Shown here in pieces: positions 40,756 to 50,344 of a stretch of DNA of 64,000 bases. The translations under genes were made by a program, and so were the position numbers. Numbering within the stretch: position 1 is the first letter of the stretch; the number at the start of each line of letters is the position of its first letter. This DNA comes from Hippopus hippopus (lineage: Eukaryota > Mollusca > Bivalvia > Cardiida > Cardiidae). The DNA lies in NCBI GenBank assembly GCA_946811185.2, contig OX328100.1:19394999-19458998 (forward strand), read 5' to 3'. The notes below the pieces were generated by a model that did no database searches, was not told the origin of the DNA, and saw only the letters and a program-made list of their open reading frames with translations.

Positions 40756-41654
40756 AGAAATTAGCGGAAGAATTGCATAAACCCGTGAGAAGAAAATTTA
40801 AGAAAAGGAGAGTTATAGTAAACGGTATAGATAAGATATGGGCCGTGGATTTAGTAGACATGCGGGCTTTTTCTAAATATAATCGCGGCGTAAATTACCT
40901 TCTCGCTGTCATCGACATCTTTTCTAAATACGGGTGGCTAGTGCCTTTAAAAGACAAATCGGGGAAATCTACCGCTATAGCGTTAAAGAGTATTTTTAAG
41001 GAGAGGAAACCCGAAAAAATGTGGGTGGATGAGGGTAGAGAGTTTTATAACAAAGACGTAAAAGCGTTGGTCGAAATATATTCTACACAAAACGAGGAGA
41101 AATCTAGCGTCGTTGAGAGATGGATTAGAACGATGAAAGAAAAGATGTGGAAGTATTTTTCCGCTAACAACACGTACGTTTACATCGACGCGTTACCCGA
41201 TCTCGTTAAAGAATATAATAACGCGAGGCATTCGTCCATTAAGATGACTCCGGTAAAAGCGAGTAAAAAAGAAAACGAAACGAGAGTTTGGAGAAATCTT
41301 TACCCCCATGATCCCGAGATAAAAGAAACTCCCAAGTTTTCCGTCGGAGATAAAGTGAGGATATCTAAAAGGAAAAAGACTTTCGAGAAAGGTTATACGA
41401 CGAGATGGACGGAAGAGGTTTTTACGATTTCCGAGGTAAAACGTACATCGCCTATAACGTATAGAATTAAGGATCTTAACGGAGAAGAAATACGAGGTAC
41501 ATTTTACGAACCCGAACTTCAGAAAACTACCCAAGAGACGTTTAGGATAGAAAAAGTTATTAAAAAAGGGAAAGATAGATCTCTAGTAAAGTGGGTGGGT
41601 TATCCCGACGAATTTAATTCTTGGGTCGATAATAAGAATATCGAACGATTCTAA
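40752..41654 (+). CDS. Retroviral-type integrase with chromodomain
   Basis: A 300-residue rve-family integrase, the enzyme that makes the 6-bp staggered insertion. Catalytic candidates: D33 (WAVDLVDM), D93 (MWVDEGREF) and E122 (SVVERWIRTMK). The spacing D93-E122 leaves only 28 residues where this superfamily has 34-35, so an in-frame loss of about 7 codons before YSTQNEEKSS is likely. A basic SH3-like region (FSVGDKVRISKRKK) is followed by a C-terminal chromodomain (residues about 263-300, FRIEKVIKKG...VKWVGYPDEFNSWV), which would direct insertion to modified chromatin. The ATG overlaps the upstream frame as ATGA. The frame is open but activity is doubtful. Confidence 0.88.
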   Translation: MKKLAEELHKPVRRKFKKRRVIVNGIDKIWAVDLVDMRAFSKYNRGVNYLLAVIDIFSKYGWLVPLKDKSGKSTAIALKSIFKERKPEKMWVDEGREFYNKDVKALVEIYSTQNEEKSSVVERWIRTMKEKMWKYFSANNTYVYIDALPDLVKEYNNARHSSIKMTPVKASKKENETRVWRNLYPHDPEIKETPKFSVGDKVRISKRKKTFEKGYTTRWTEEVFTISEVKRTSPITYRIKDLNGEEIRGTFYEPELQKTTQETFRIEKVIKKGKDRSLVKWVGYPDEFNSWVDNKNIERF

Positions 41655-41655
41655 A

Positions 41656-42075
41656 ATGGCGGATATCGAGATCGCGAGAAACGTAATTTTACCGAATAAA
41701 CCGTTGAACAATTTCGAATTGGAAGATGCGGCGAGAAGATTAAAGATTCCGTCTTTTAGAGGAGTCTTTTTATTAGATACGTTACCGAAAAAAACGAGTA
41801 AAAAAGAATGCGGTATAGTAAACTTCGATAAAATCGGCGGGCCCGGTACACATTGGGTAGCTTGGTATAAAAACGACGAAACTAAAATTTATTTTGACAG
41901 TTACGGAATACAGCCGCCTATCGAGGTTCGAGAGTATCTGAAAAGCCCGATACGGTACAATACCGATCAATTACAACGAGCGGGGCAAGTATTTTGGGGC
42001 CATTTATGTTTGTACGTTCTAAAAGAGTTAGGCGCGGGGAATAAATTCCGAGACGTTTTAAATAAACTTTTTTAG
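41656..42075 (+). CDS. Adenain-type cysteine protease
   Basis: A 139-residue protein with the adenovirus-protease triad in order: H66 (GTHWVAW), D81 (YFDSYG) and C118 (GHLCLYVL), plus Q111. It is shorter than adenain (about 200 aa) but normal for this element type. The usual cysteine just before GH is a tryptophan here. It would process virion proteins at (M/I/L)xGG-type sites; candidate sites are present in neighbours. One base separates it from the integrase stop. Confidence 0.8.
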   Translation: MADIEIARNVILPNKPLNNFELEDAARRLKIPSFRGVFLLDTLPKKTSKKECGIVNFDKIGGPGTHWVAWYKNDETKIYFDSYGIQPPIEVREYLKSPIRYNTDQLQRAGQVFWGHLCLYVLKELGAGNKFRDVLNKLF

Positions 42076-42086
42076 TATATTAAAAA

Positions 42087-43190
42087 ATGCCCGTTGACAA
42101 ATTCGGAAGAATGAAAGGCGATGAAGCGAGCGGCGGCGGTGACGGCTTGTCGCTCGCTTAAGTGAATAATAATTTTTTACGTATAGACGGAACGACCGCC
42201 GTTACTGGTTCTATAGACATGAATGGTAATACGTTAACGAGGGTTAGTAATCCGGTAAATTCTCATGACGCGGCAACTAAGGATTACGTGGATGAAACTT
42301 CTGGCGGGGGATTATTAAAAGGAAACGGCGGATACGAAGCCCTCGGATTTATAAATATGGGTTTCAACGAAATAAGAAACGTTAAGGAACCAACAGAACC
42401 GAGTGAAGCTGCTACTAAAAAATACGTAGATAATTTCAATCGAGCCTTCGTTTATATAGATGGAAGGTGGTATGAGGCAGTCGATGCAATCTCTATGGGG
42501 GGACGAGTAATTAACAATCTCGGAATCCCTACGAGACACGATCAAGCCGCTAATAAGTTTTACGTAGATACCACCGTTGAGACGGCTACCACCGCTAATA
42601 AAAATTATGTTAATAATGGTGGAGCCATCGTAAAAAATCCGGATGGAAGTTTCAAGGCAACGGCTAACATAGATCTTCAAGGTTTTTCTCTGAAAAACGC
42701 TGGAGATCTGGTAGAAGGGGGAGATTTAGTAAGTAACTCCTATTTGCTTCGAGTGAGAAGAAGTCTAATAGAGATGATTAATTTAAAAGGATCTATTATA
42801 ACCGTGTGGGCCGAAGAACAGGGACCAATTGGAGACGGTAATTACGAGTTTGCATTCGGTAATGGTAATTCGGGTAGAAGGCATGGCTTAGGGGGTTACT
42901 GCATGAATAGGCCGGGTAGAATTATAAGTGGAAGTTTAACGGCCGTTAAAAGAAATCCTAATGTACAGGAAGAGGTAAAAGTTAATATTGCGGTAAACGG
43001 AGTGGAGCAGGCTAATTACTCTATTATTAAAAAAGCGGACGAAACTTGTAGCTGTACAGATTTTCAGGTGGGGTTGGAGTTAAAGCAATGTGACGTGATA
43101 AACTTTATTTCGAGATCAACTAACCCCGATGTAACGCACGCTTATATATCTATTTTGATAGAGTTAGACATGTATCCATTTAAAATATAA
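42087..43190 (+). pseudogene. Fibre-like protein with YVD repeats, frameshifted near the N-terminus
   Basis: An ATG at 42087, after TATATTAAAAA, begins a short frame (MPVDKFGRMKGDEASGGG) that stops at 42159-42161. The main frame follows at once from 42162 without an ATG (first codon GTG), so a 1-2-nt indel near 42150-42162 is the simplest reading. The main part has shaft repeats ending in AATKDYVD, AATKKYVD, AANKFYVD and ANKNYVN with NMG/SMG spacers, then a C-terminal head (from about residue 200). Homologous to 1-957. Confidence 0.65.
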
Positions 43191-43230
43191 CTCGGTTTAT
43201 AATAAGAGTTATATTTTACGTTCGATCGTT

Positions 43231-43897
43231 TTAGTTATCCTCGTCTTCGTCAGAGCTCGGATATTCGTCTAAGACATTAGGTACAATTTCCTTTTCCTTT
43301 CCGGGTAATTGCACATTCTTTTCCATTATTTTTACCGACATAACTTTAATCTGAATCTTTTCGACGGTTTTATTTTTAAATATTCCTTCTACTTTTAAAA
43401 TACAAAACAACTTACAAGCAATTTTCTTATACGAAAGAGGGTCCACCTCTTCGTTGTTTTCGTCGTAAAAGCGAGTCTTATCTTGTTTGTTTTCGTAAAG
43501 CTTCGGGTATAACATAGCCGTTCCATTCTGATTATATCTTAAAAAATTAACATTGTCGGGATTTTTAATCTTATCTTCTTTTAGTTCCTCGTCCATTCCA
43601 CGCTCTCGGAAGAAAACCGTTAGATTTTCCAGATCTTCTTTAAAAGCTGTTTCCTTTTTCGTAGGCTTTTTATCGTTATAACATATTAAAGCCAAGGTGC
43701 AATCTTTTAGATCATTTCCAAATCCCGTATTAACGCCGTACGAAAACAGAACGGGAGTACGTATAAACAACAATTTTTACCGTTAGAATATTTATACTCT
43801 ATCGGACTCTTAACGAAACCGAATTCTTTGCTTCTATATTTACTCGCGTAATTTATAGAAAGGTTTTATTAAGTTCACCGCTTTTGATGTAACTCAT
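43231..43897 (-). pseudogene. Acidic-tailed protein, N-terminus broken; possible ssDNA-binding protein
   Basis: The conserved-looking frame (43231-43773) lacks an ATG. An ATG at 43897 with the upstream motif GCTTAACTTAAAAT (43918-43931) opens a frame that stops within 15 codons, and two frame changes (near 43855 and in the A/T run near 43772-43780) would be needed to join them. The body is beta-rich with a strongly acidic tail (YPSSDEDEDN), a layout typical of single-strand DNA-binding proteins. Together with the polB-like promoter motif this suggests a replication role. No family was recognised. Confidence 0.4.
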
Positions 43898-43978
43898 TTT
43901 TAATTTAGAACTAAAACGCTTAACTTAAAATTATTTTTACAAAAAAAGTTAAAATCGCCTTAAGCGGAAACGATACGT

Positions 43979-44860
43979 TAAAATCGCCTTGAGCAGAAAC
44001 GACGATAAACGCTATATCCTCGAAAACAAAATCGATACGTTGGCTTGGGGGCACGATCGAATCCCGATCGGGGTGTGAGCTCGACGCGATGGGGACTGAG
44101 CTGGGCTGGGCTGGGCTGGGCTGGGCATGCGGTTTTTTTTTGGCGGGCGACGCGAAGCGTCGTTCGAAAAGCGTCGGGTCGGGGCAGGGGCCCCCGACCG
44201 CGACGCGGGGATGGGGAATGTCGGTTGAGATGGAGCTTCGCTCCACCTCAACCTCAATGCGATGGGGGCTGGGCTGGAGTCGAGTGGGGTGGGGCGGATT
44301 GGGATGGGTCGGGGCGGATTGGGATGGGTCGGGGTGGATTGGGTTGGGTTTAGATGGGATGAGGCGGATCGGGGTGGATCGGAGTGGGGCGGGCTGGGCT
44401 GGGGTTGAGCCGAGTCGAGTGGGCTGGGGTCGAGTGGAGTCGAGTGGGATGGCGAAACCGCCCCCGGCAAGGGAAAATCGGTTTGGGGGGGTAAAAAATC
44501 TGTGGTTGGATTGTGTGGTGGGTGAATTTGTTGTTGGGTGGTTGGTTTTGTGGTGTGCTCTTTTTCTTGTTGGGTGGTTGGTTTCGTGGTGTGCTCTTTT
44601 TCTTGTTGGGTGGTTGGTTTCGTGGTGGGTCCATTTTGTTGTTGGGTGGTCGACTTTGTGGTGGGTCTAATTTGTGGTTGGGTGGTCGACTTTGTGGTGG
44701 GTCGTATTTCTTGTTGGGTGGTTGGATTTGTGGGTGGCCGAGTTTCTTGTTGGGTGGTTGGATTGTGTGGTGTGGTTGGGTGGTCGGTTTTGTGGTCTCC
44801 CCGGGGAAAATTTTGTGGTTGGAATTTGTGTTGAGTCAGAACTGTCATTTTCTATCTACT
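43979..44860 (-). repeat. Right terminal inverted repeat
   Basis: Inverted match to 27592-28448. It is 25 bp longer mainly because one extra C/G-rich unit (CGACCCATCCCAATCCGCCCC type, about 44304-44324) is present. It duplicates the polymerase C-terminal codons. Just inside it, at about 43948-43983, a partial duplication of AAAATCGCCTTRAGC occurs. Confidence 0.95.
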
Positions 44861-44866
44861 AATACT
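44861..44866. other. Target-site duplication, right copy (AATACT)
   Basis: Identical to 27586-27591. Confidence 0.9.
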
Positions 44867-45728
44867 CTTTTATGAATATCCAACCTCTAACAAGATTGAT
44901 AAGCCTTTACCATGCCGTTCGCGACCGTATATGTTTCTGTTGAGAGTTTAAACTACAATCAGTCTGCACATACTTGCAGTCTGATCTTGCTCTACACTCT
45001 CCGCTGCTCTATCAGTACTTTCGGTTATATTGATAGCCATGCTATGAAAATAAACCTTTAGAATTTTTTTTTGTAATCGTCAGTAAGTTGAAATCTGCAG
45101 AATAGGATTTCAGGTATTAGCTGACTTACAAAAGAAGAAGTAGGGGAATACATGTTAGTCACATTCATGCTCTGTGAAAAAGGCGTCATTTGCATCTCAA
45201 TATTGCGTTTATGAATACAAAGTAAGACATCACATAATTTAGGATCCATTAAATCCATGTAGTCGAATATACGACTGAATCATGAGGTAATTTGATCCTT
45301 TGACAAGCAAAAAAGTGACCAAAAGCTTTAAGTTCCACCAGGTCAGCTTGTGCGGACTGTAAAGGTTGACCTCGATCGATACGGTTTGCAAACGCATTAA
45401 GCCCCGTTTTCACAGAGCATGATTCATAAATATTTAAATGATATTCTTCTGGACCCAGTTATCATTTAGAAAGCGCCTGAGGACAGACGTTTGTTAAAGG
45501 TACACGCACTGCTAGTGTAAACCGATGACAACAAGGACTTTCCTGTATTTGCCACTGCATTGCACAATAACACACATTAGAAATATTTGACTTGAATTGT
45601 AGACAATGTGAAAAAAGGAGTGATTGCTTCATGACAAGCAATTGCTCTACTTTCTGCTATGAATTCAAAACCTGTCAGGTACAAAACGTATCTCTTTAAA
45701 CTTTTTTTTTTTTTAAATTTCTTTTCAG
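44867..45728. other. Host non-coding DNA
   Basis: No supported gene. A diverged hairpin around 45608-45655 (GGAGTGATTGCTT / AAGCAATTGCTC) may be a foldback-MITE fragment. Confidence 0.35.
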
Positions 45729-45875
45729 TCTAATAAATTCAAGAAGAGAAAATGGTCTGTGAATTCATTGCTGAACAGACAAGTAAGTATTCAAAAGGAT
45801 GACGTGAAGTATTTTCCCTTGGAAGACCTTCTAGCAGCTATAGTTTCTTCTGAGGACGTAGCAGATCAAGAATAG
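45729..45875 (+). CDS. Candidate terminal exon of a host gene
   Basis: After an acceptor with a long pyrimidine tract (TTTTTCTTTTCAG-like) a 48-codon frame (starting SNKFKKRKWSVNSLLNRQ) runs to a TAG at 45873-45875. Basic first half, acidic second half. No domain is recognised, and the upstream exons would lie beyond the Polinton. Confidence 0.3.
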   Translation, partial: SNKFKKRKWSVNSLLNRQVSIQKDDVKYFPLEDLLAAIVSSEDVADQE

Positions 45876-46163
45876 ACTGTATAAAACGTGCAGTCTGATC
45901 GCGGGTCTACACTGTCCATTTCACCATTTCATTTAAATGTTCAGGCAAAGGGTACTGATATGCCTGGTCTTTTTTATTGATTGAAAATGTGAATTCAATC
46001 TTTAGAAATGAAGCCCCTTTGCCCCCCTCCATGATATAATTAATCTGCAAAAAGTATCAACCTAGGACAGCTTGCACCGTCTGTGCAGGCTAATTTGGGT
46101 CGAAACTTTTTCTTTGTGTATCCATAATTTTGTGAGTATGTGCGTAGTATAACGCATATAGAG

Positions 46164-46318
46164 GATATTTGTTTTTTACGGTGAAAGATCGAAATTTATT
46201 TCATCTCGTGAACATCATCGGTAATATTTTCACGAGTGGCTGCCCACTCGTGAAAATATTATCGATGATGTTCACGAGATGAAATAAATGTTGATCTTCA
46301 CCGAAAAAAAACAAATGT
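46164..46318. mobile_element. Near-perfect 155-bp foldback hairpin
   Basis: About 75-bp arms meet at 46240-46243. The inner stem is CACGAGTGG / CCACTCGTG, extending through AACATCATCG(G/A)TAATATTTT and ATTTATTTCATCTCGTG to an outer TTTGTTTTTT..CGGTGAA. Only a few mismatches, so a young foldback MITE. Confidence 0.7.
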
Positions 46319-46819
46319 TCCATTTATTTTCATGCTTTTAACCTTTTTTTTTTTTGAGGGGGGGGGACTTGCATCAAAATCCAGTACAGTTATTTTTGGT
46401 TATTCCCCATGGCGTACCCCCTCCGCGTAGCATCGCATTACAATATTACGTACGTCAAGCGCGAGAAATGTAGGGTAAATTTCGTCATATTTCCATCTGG
46501 TTGAGAGGCATGCATATTTTACCTAGGTAACTATTGCGTGGGAACAACTGTTTCCGCCTTCAATTGAAGAGTTATAAAAAAAATCGTTATTTTTCACTGG
46601 CCGTTACCCATGAAATATCGAAAAATATTTCACCGTTATTTCTCGATAACGTACCGGAAAACATGAAGTAAAACGAAGATATTCTTTTTTTCTTTTCTAA
46701 AGCTTTGGTCATTCCAGTAATCCTGGGGTTCATCTACGTGGCACTCGATGGTTTTGTATAATTTGGTATTGTAAAGCTTCACGCATTTTATATGCAAAGA
46801 TTTTAAGTTTTTGGCACAA
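46319..46819. other. Host non-coding DNA
   Basis: Nothing recognisable beyond homopolymer runs at about 46345-46369. Confidence 0.3.
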
Positions 46820-47910
46820 CTACTATCAACAATTTTGCACTCAAAGAGTTCATCTAATAGGTACTCTAGGAGTTTATCTATTAAGCACTCTTATGGATCT
46901 TCTATTTGGGTCATTTAAAGTCTCATCTATTAGGCATGCTACAGTGTATTAATTTCGTGCTCTGAAGTTTCGTGTGTTAGTGACTCTATGCATTACCATT
47001 TTCGCGCTCGAAATTTTCGTCTGTTTCGCTGCCGTAAGGTTCCATCTTTTTGCACTCGGTGCAAAGATTTCACTCATAATGGCACTCCAAATTGTCATCC
47101 TTTAGCACTTCAGGGTTTCACATATTCAGGCGCTTCAAATTGTCATTCTTTTGGTTTCAAATACAATGACAATTTCAAATTGTCATCCTTTTAGCACCCA
47201 AAGGTTTCACATCTTAGGGCATTTCAAATTCTCATCATTTTGGCACTCCAAGATTTCAGAGATTGAGGCATTTCAAATGTTCCTTTTGGCATTTCAAGTT
47301 TTAACAAGTTTAGTTAGTCATCCTTTTGGACCTCGAAAGTTTCACATCTGAGTACACTTTAAATTGTCATTGTTGTGATACTCAAAGGTTTCACAAATAA
47401 GAGCACCTCAAATTTCCATACGTTTGAAACTCTAAAGCTTTCCATAGTAGAGCACTTCAAATTCCCAACCTTTTGGCATTGCAAGGTTACACATATTAGG
47501 ACACTTCAAATTGTCAGCCTTTTTGCAAAACGTACGGATTTCACATTTAAGGGGATATCTAACCTGTCGCACTTCTTACACTCATACGTTTCATATATTT
47601 TTGCACCTAAAGTTTCACCCTTTTGGCACTCCAAGGTTACACATATTAGGATTAAGCATTTCAAATTGTCATCCTTTTGGCACTCCAAGATACCACAAAT
47701 CAAGGTATTTCACACTGTCATAGTTTTAGCACTCCGAAGTTTCAATCATTGGGACACTTCGAATTATCGTCCTTTGAGGCTTCATTTTTTTCCCATGTAT
47801 TGAAGCACCTAAATTGTGATCGGTTTAGCACTTAAAGATTTCACTTACCTATGCATTTAAAACTGTCTTTCGGTTCTTCAGATTTTTAGATATTAAGGCA
47901 CTTTAAGGTC
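46820..47910. repeat. Degenerate 48-49-bp tandem array (array 1)
   Basis: Successive units follow the pattern GGCACTCCAAGGTTTCACA-TATTAGGGCACTTCAAATTG-TCATCCTTTT. They are diverged but in register at about 48-49 bp (clear from about 47090 to 47780, weaker at both ends). Same family as 57360-59480. Confidence 0.7.
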
Positions 47911-48314
47911 TGGCCATCCCAACGCTGCACTTTTAGTACAGATGTTTAATTAGTATAGGGTGTTAAAGTATTGTATTAAGCATAAACGTGTGAAATATAA
48001 AAGAATTCCACCAAATCATTTTTAAAAAGAATTCAGATTCTGTTACCCCACCACCAGCCTTTTAAAATTCCAATATGGCCGCCACTACTAAGATCGTAAT
48101 TTTTTTTCCTCACCAAAGAATGATAAAAATAATCTATCTTTATGTTTTTATTATTACCAATATGATTGTCCGTACAAGTATATGTACTCAAATAGGCATT
48201 GCAAGTATATGTATAAGATGTTGCAAAGTTAACATATGCCAGCGACAAATTTTAGACTCCATATTGAACCCGCCTGCAAGTTAAAGGGAGGTTGCTAGTC
48301 AAAAAAGGGCTAGT

Positions 48315-48543
48315 TTAACTCTTCACCGAACAACAAAAATATAGACCTGTCCAAATCGAAAGCATTTGCAGACGACAATTCAAATTTAGCTCAAATGATG
48401 GAATATGTCTGTGATGGGGTATAAAATATTGAAGGAAAATGAGAAAATGATGGTTACCAGCATTTTCTCCTTTTCTCAAAATGTTTTCAAAGGCCACCTT
48501 TCTCAGGGTTGTTAAAACTGCGGATTGTCTGGTAAAGGGTTAA
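48315..48543. mobile_element. Foldback MITE, TTAA-flanked (copy C)
   Basis: TTAA at 48315-48318 and 48540-48543; ends CTCTTCACCGAACAA and TTGTCTGGTAAAGGG are inverted. Contains the family word GCATTTGCAGACGACAA and a central hairpin around 48435-48480. Confidence 0.65.
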
Positions 48544-48703
48544 GGGGGTTGCACTGAAAATTCCATTGTTAGTTTTGGAATAACTGTTTCTAGACTTTTT
48601 ATGACACTTAACTTTTGGTTGCCCTTGACTATTTTGCATTTGAAAAACATTTCTCTCATAATTAGCCTTTAAATGACAATGATTTCTTCCTTAACTTACA
48701 ATA

Positions 48704-49111
48704 CTATCGACTGAGCACATTTCCACAATACCACTGCTTATCATGACATTCAATCTTGACATTTTTTCCCTTTTCTTTAGTAAACTGCATTTCGAACATA
48801 ATGTCTGTAGGTTGAAAGCTTCCATGTACAAAACAGTTTTTTTTTTTTCTAAATTTCCAACACAATAGTTGACTAGTGATGCTAGACCTTGCTAGATGAT
48901 GTGCAGCATTTTGAGTATATTTAAACTCCGTACTGATTATGTTACGCATAAGATCTTGTTTATTAGCGTCTTGGTATTTGATGACACCCTTCAAAATTGG
49001 CAAGGCGTTGGTGAGAGGAGGAAGAATAGACACAAATTCATCTATTAGCCAATTATTAGTAAGTGCTGATGTAAGCAAAACAAAATCAGACCCTCTCCCA
49101 TTATGAGCCAC
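48704..49111 (-). pseudogene. DEDDh (DnaQ/TREX-like) exonuclease domain fragment
   Basis: A 135-codon frame beginning MAHNGRGSDFVLLTSAL, the Exo II block of DEDDh 3'-5' exonucleases, followed by LPILKGVIKYQDANKQDL and a C-terminal YTQNAAHHLARSSIT segment where Exo III would be expected (an HxxxD is not preserved). The Exo I part is missing. Similar exonuclease proteins are abundant and repeat-associated in bivalve genomes, as far as I know. Likely a truncated, inactive copy. Confidence 0.4.
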
Positions 49112-49134
49112 TAATATATCATTCTGATAGGATT

Positions 49135-49366
49135 TTAATCCTTTACCCCAAAATTCCGACTTTTAACGACCCTGGGAAAGAAAGCTGCTGAAATGATTGT
49201 AGGAAAAATAGAAAATGCTGGTAACAAACATTTTCTTCTTTTCTCACTGTGTTTTCTGCACTTTCAAAGACAAATCTTAACATTTAATATACTTTGATAT
49301 TGTCATATGCAAATTCTTTCAATTTGGACGAATCCGGTATTTTGTTGTTTGGTATTTAAGAGTTAA
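49135..49366. mobile_element. Foldback MITE, TTAA-flanked (copy D)
   Basis: TTAA at 49135-49138 and 49363-49366. TCCTTTACCCCAAAA start and a central AGAAAATGCTGG / AACAAACATTTTCTTCT hairpin. A further partial copy lies at about 49590-49760. Confidence 0.6.
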
Positions 49367-49967
49367 CCAGTTAAGAAATTCAGTCAAAGTTGGTTTGATT
49401 AAAAAACTTTTCACAGGAATGCTGTCTGACTGATTCCACACACAGATCTGTGTTATACTTTCGACTGATGGTGTTACTGGACCTCTGGTACTTCTTCATC
49501 ATTAAACATTAATCGGATTGCACCTCTTGTCCTGCTGTTTGTGTTATATGTGGCAGCTGTTTTCCTCTGACTGAAAAATTGATGTAAATTTTTTATCCTT
49601 TGGCAGAGGACAAAGTTAAAGATTTGTCCAAGTCTTGAGTATTGGCAGACAAGAAGATTAATCAGGCTCAAATGATGAATTTTTCCATTAGAAGGGTAGA
49701 AAACATTGTGGAAAAAGAAGAAATGCTTGTTACCAGCATTCTCTCCTTTGAAGTAACTTTCCCTCTCACTATCAATTTAACTTGCGATCGTAATTGAGTA
49801 GATCTGGACACCTGGGCCCAATATCTCAAAACTTTAAGGTTTCGTAAGTTACGATTAACTTTACAATCATTTTACGAGGACGTTACGATTTTCTTAAAGT
49901 GATCTCTCAAAACCGACGTAACACTCTCGTAAAGAAACGTTTATTTACGATTGTAACATTTAAAAGT

Positions 49968-50198
49968 AACTGACTGATTGAATGGTGTTTTACGCCGCTT
50001 TCAACATTACTTTAATCATATCACGGCGAAAGTTCGAATATTCATGTATTTCCTGGATCTCACCAGTACTAGGCTACGGCTCTGAGGTGTCTTGCCCAAG
50101 GACGCTCCCACAAAAGTCCCAGTGGATTCGGTGCAGCTCGGGCCCGAGGCCTCCGGGATACAAGTCCCATACTTTACCACTGAGCCACGCAGGACCCC
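49968..50198 (-). repeat. tRNA-derived SINE with 15-bp target duplication
   Basis: On the minus strand it begins GGGGTCCTGCGTGGCTCAGTGG (A box) and ends with the GTAATGTTGAAAGCGGCGTAAAACACCATT tail shared with 8372-8605. It is flanked by perfect GTAACATTTAAAAGT repeats at 49953-49967 and 50199-50213, the signature of target-primed insertion. Confidence 0.85.
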
Positions 50199-50344
50199 GT
50201 AACATTTAAAAGTGACGTCATTTCTTGATACTGAATCAATTCCGACCCCGTGACTGTCTGCGATCACAGACTGAAAACTCCCCGTTGCATAAAATCTGAA
50301 AGCCAGTATTATCTGCAACGACACCGGGAGTGCGTGATTTCGGT

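Larger units (their letters stand above)
27592..44860 (-). mobile_element. Complete Polinton/Maverick (adintovirus-type) element, 17.3 kb
   Basis: The element starts AGTAGATAG and ends CTATCTACT, the 5'-AG...CT-3' ends known for Polintons. It is flanked by the perfect 6-bp target duplication AATACT (27586-27591 and 44861-44866), the size Polinton integrases produce. The ends are long inverted repeats of 857 and 882 bp. Inside are the hallmark genes: protein-primed polymerase B, retroviral-type integrase, A32-like ATPase, adenain-type protease, major and minor capsid proteins. Most genes lie on the minus strand; four lie on the plus strand near the right end. Multiple lesions listed under individual genes make autonomous activity unlikely. 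Confidence 0.95.

Noticed and set aside
44012..44875. Mirror set of long open frames in the right TIR
   Set aside because: Same tandem composition artefact as the left TIR.
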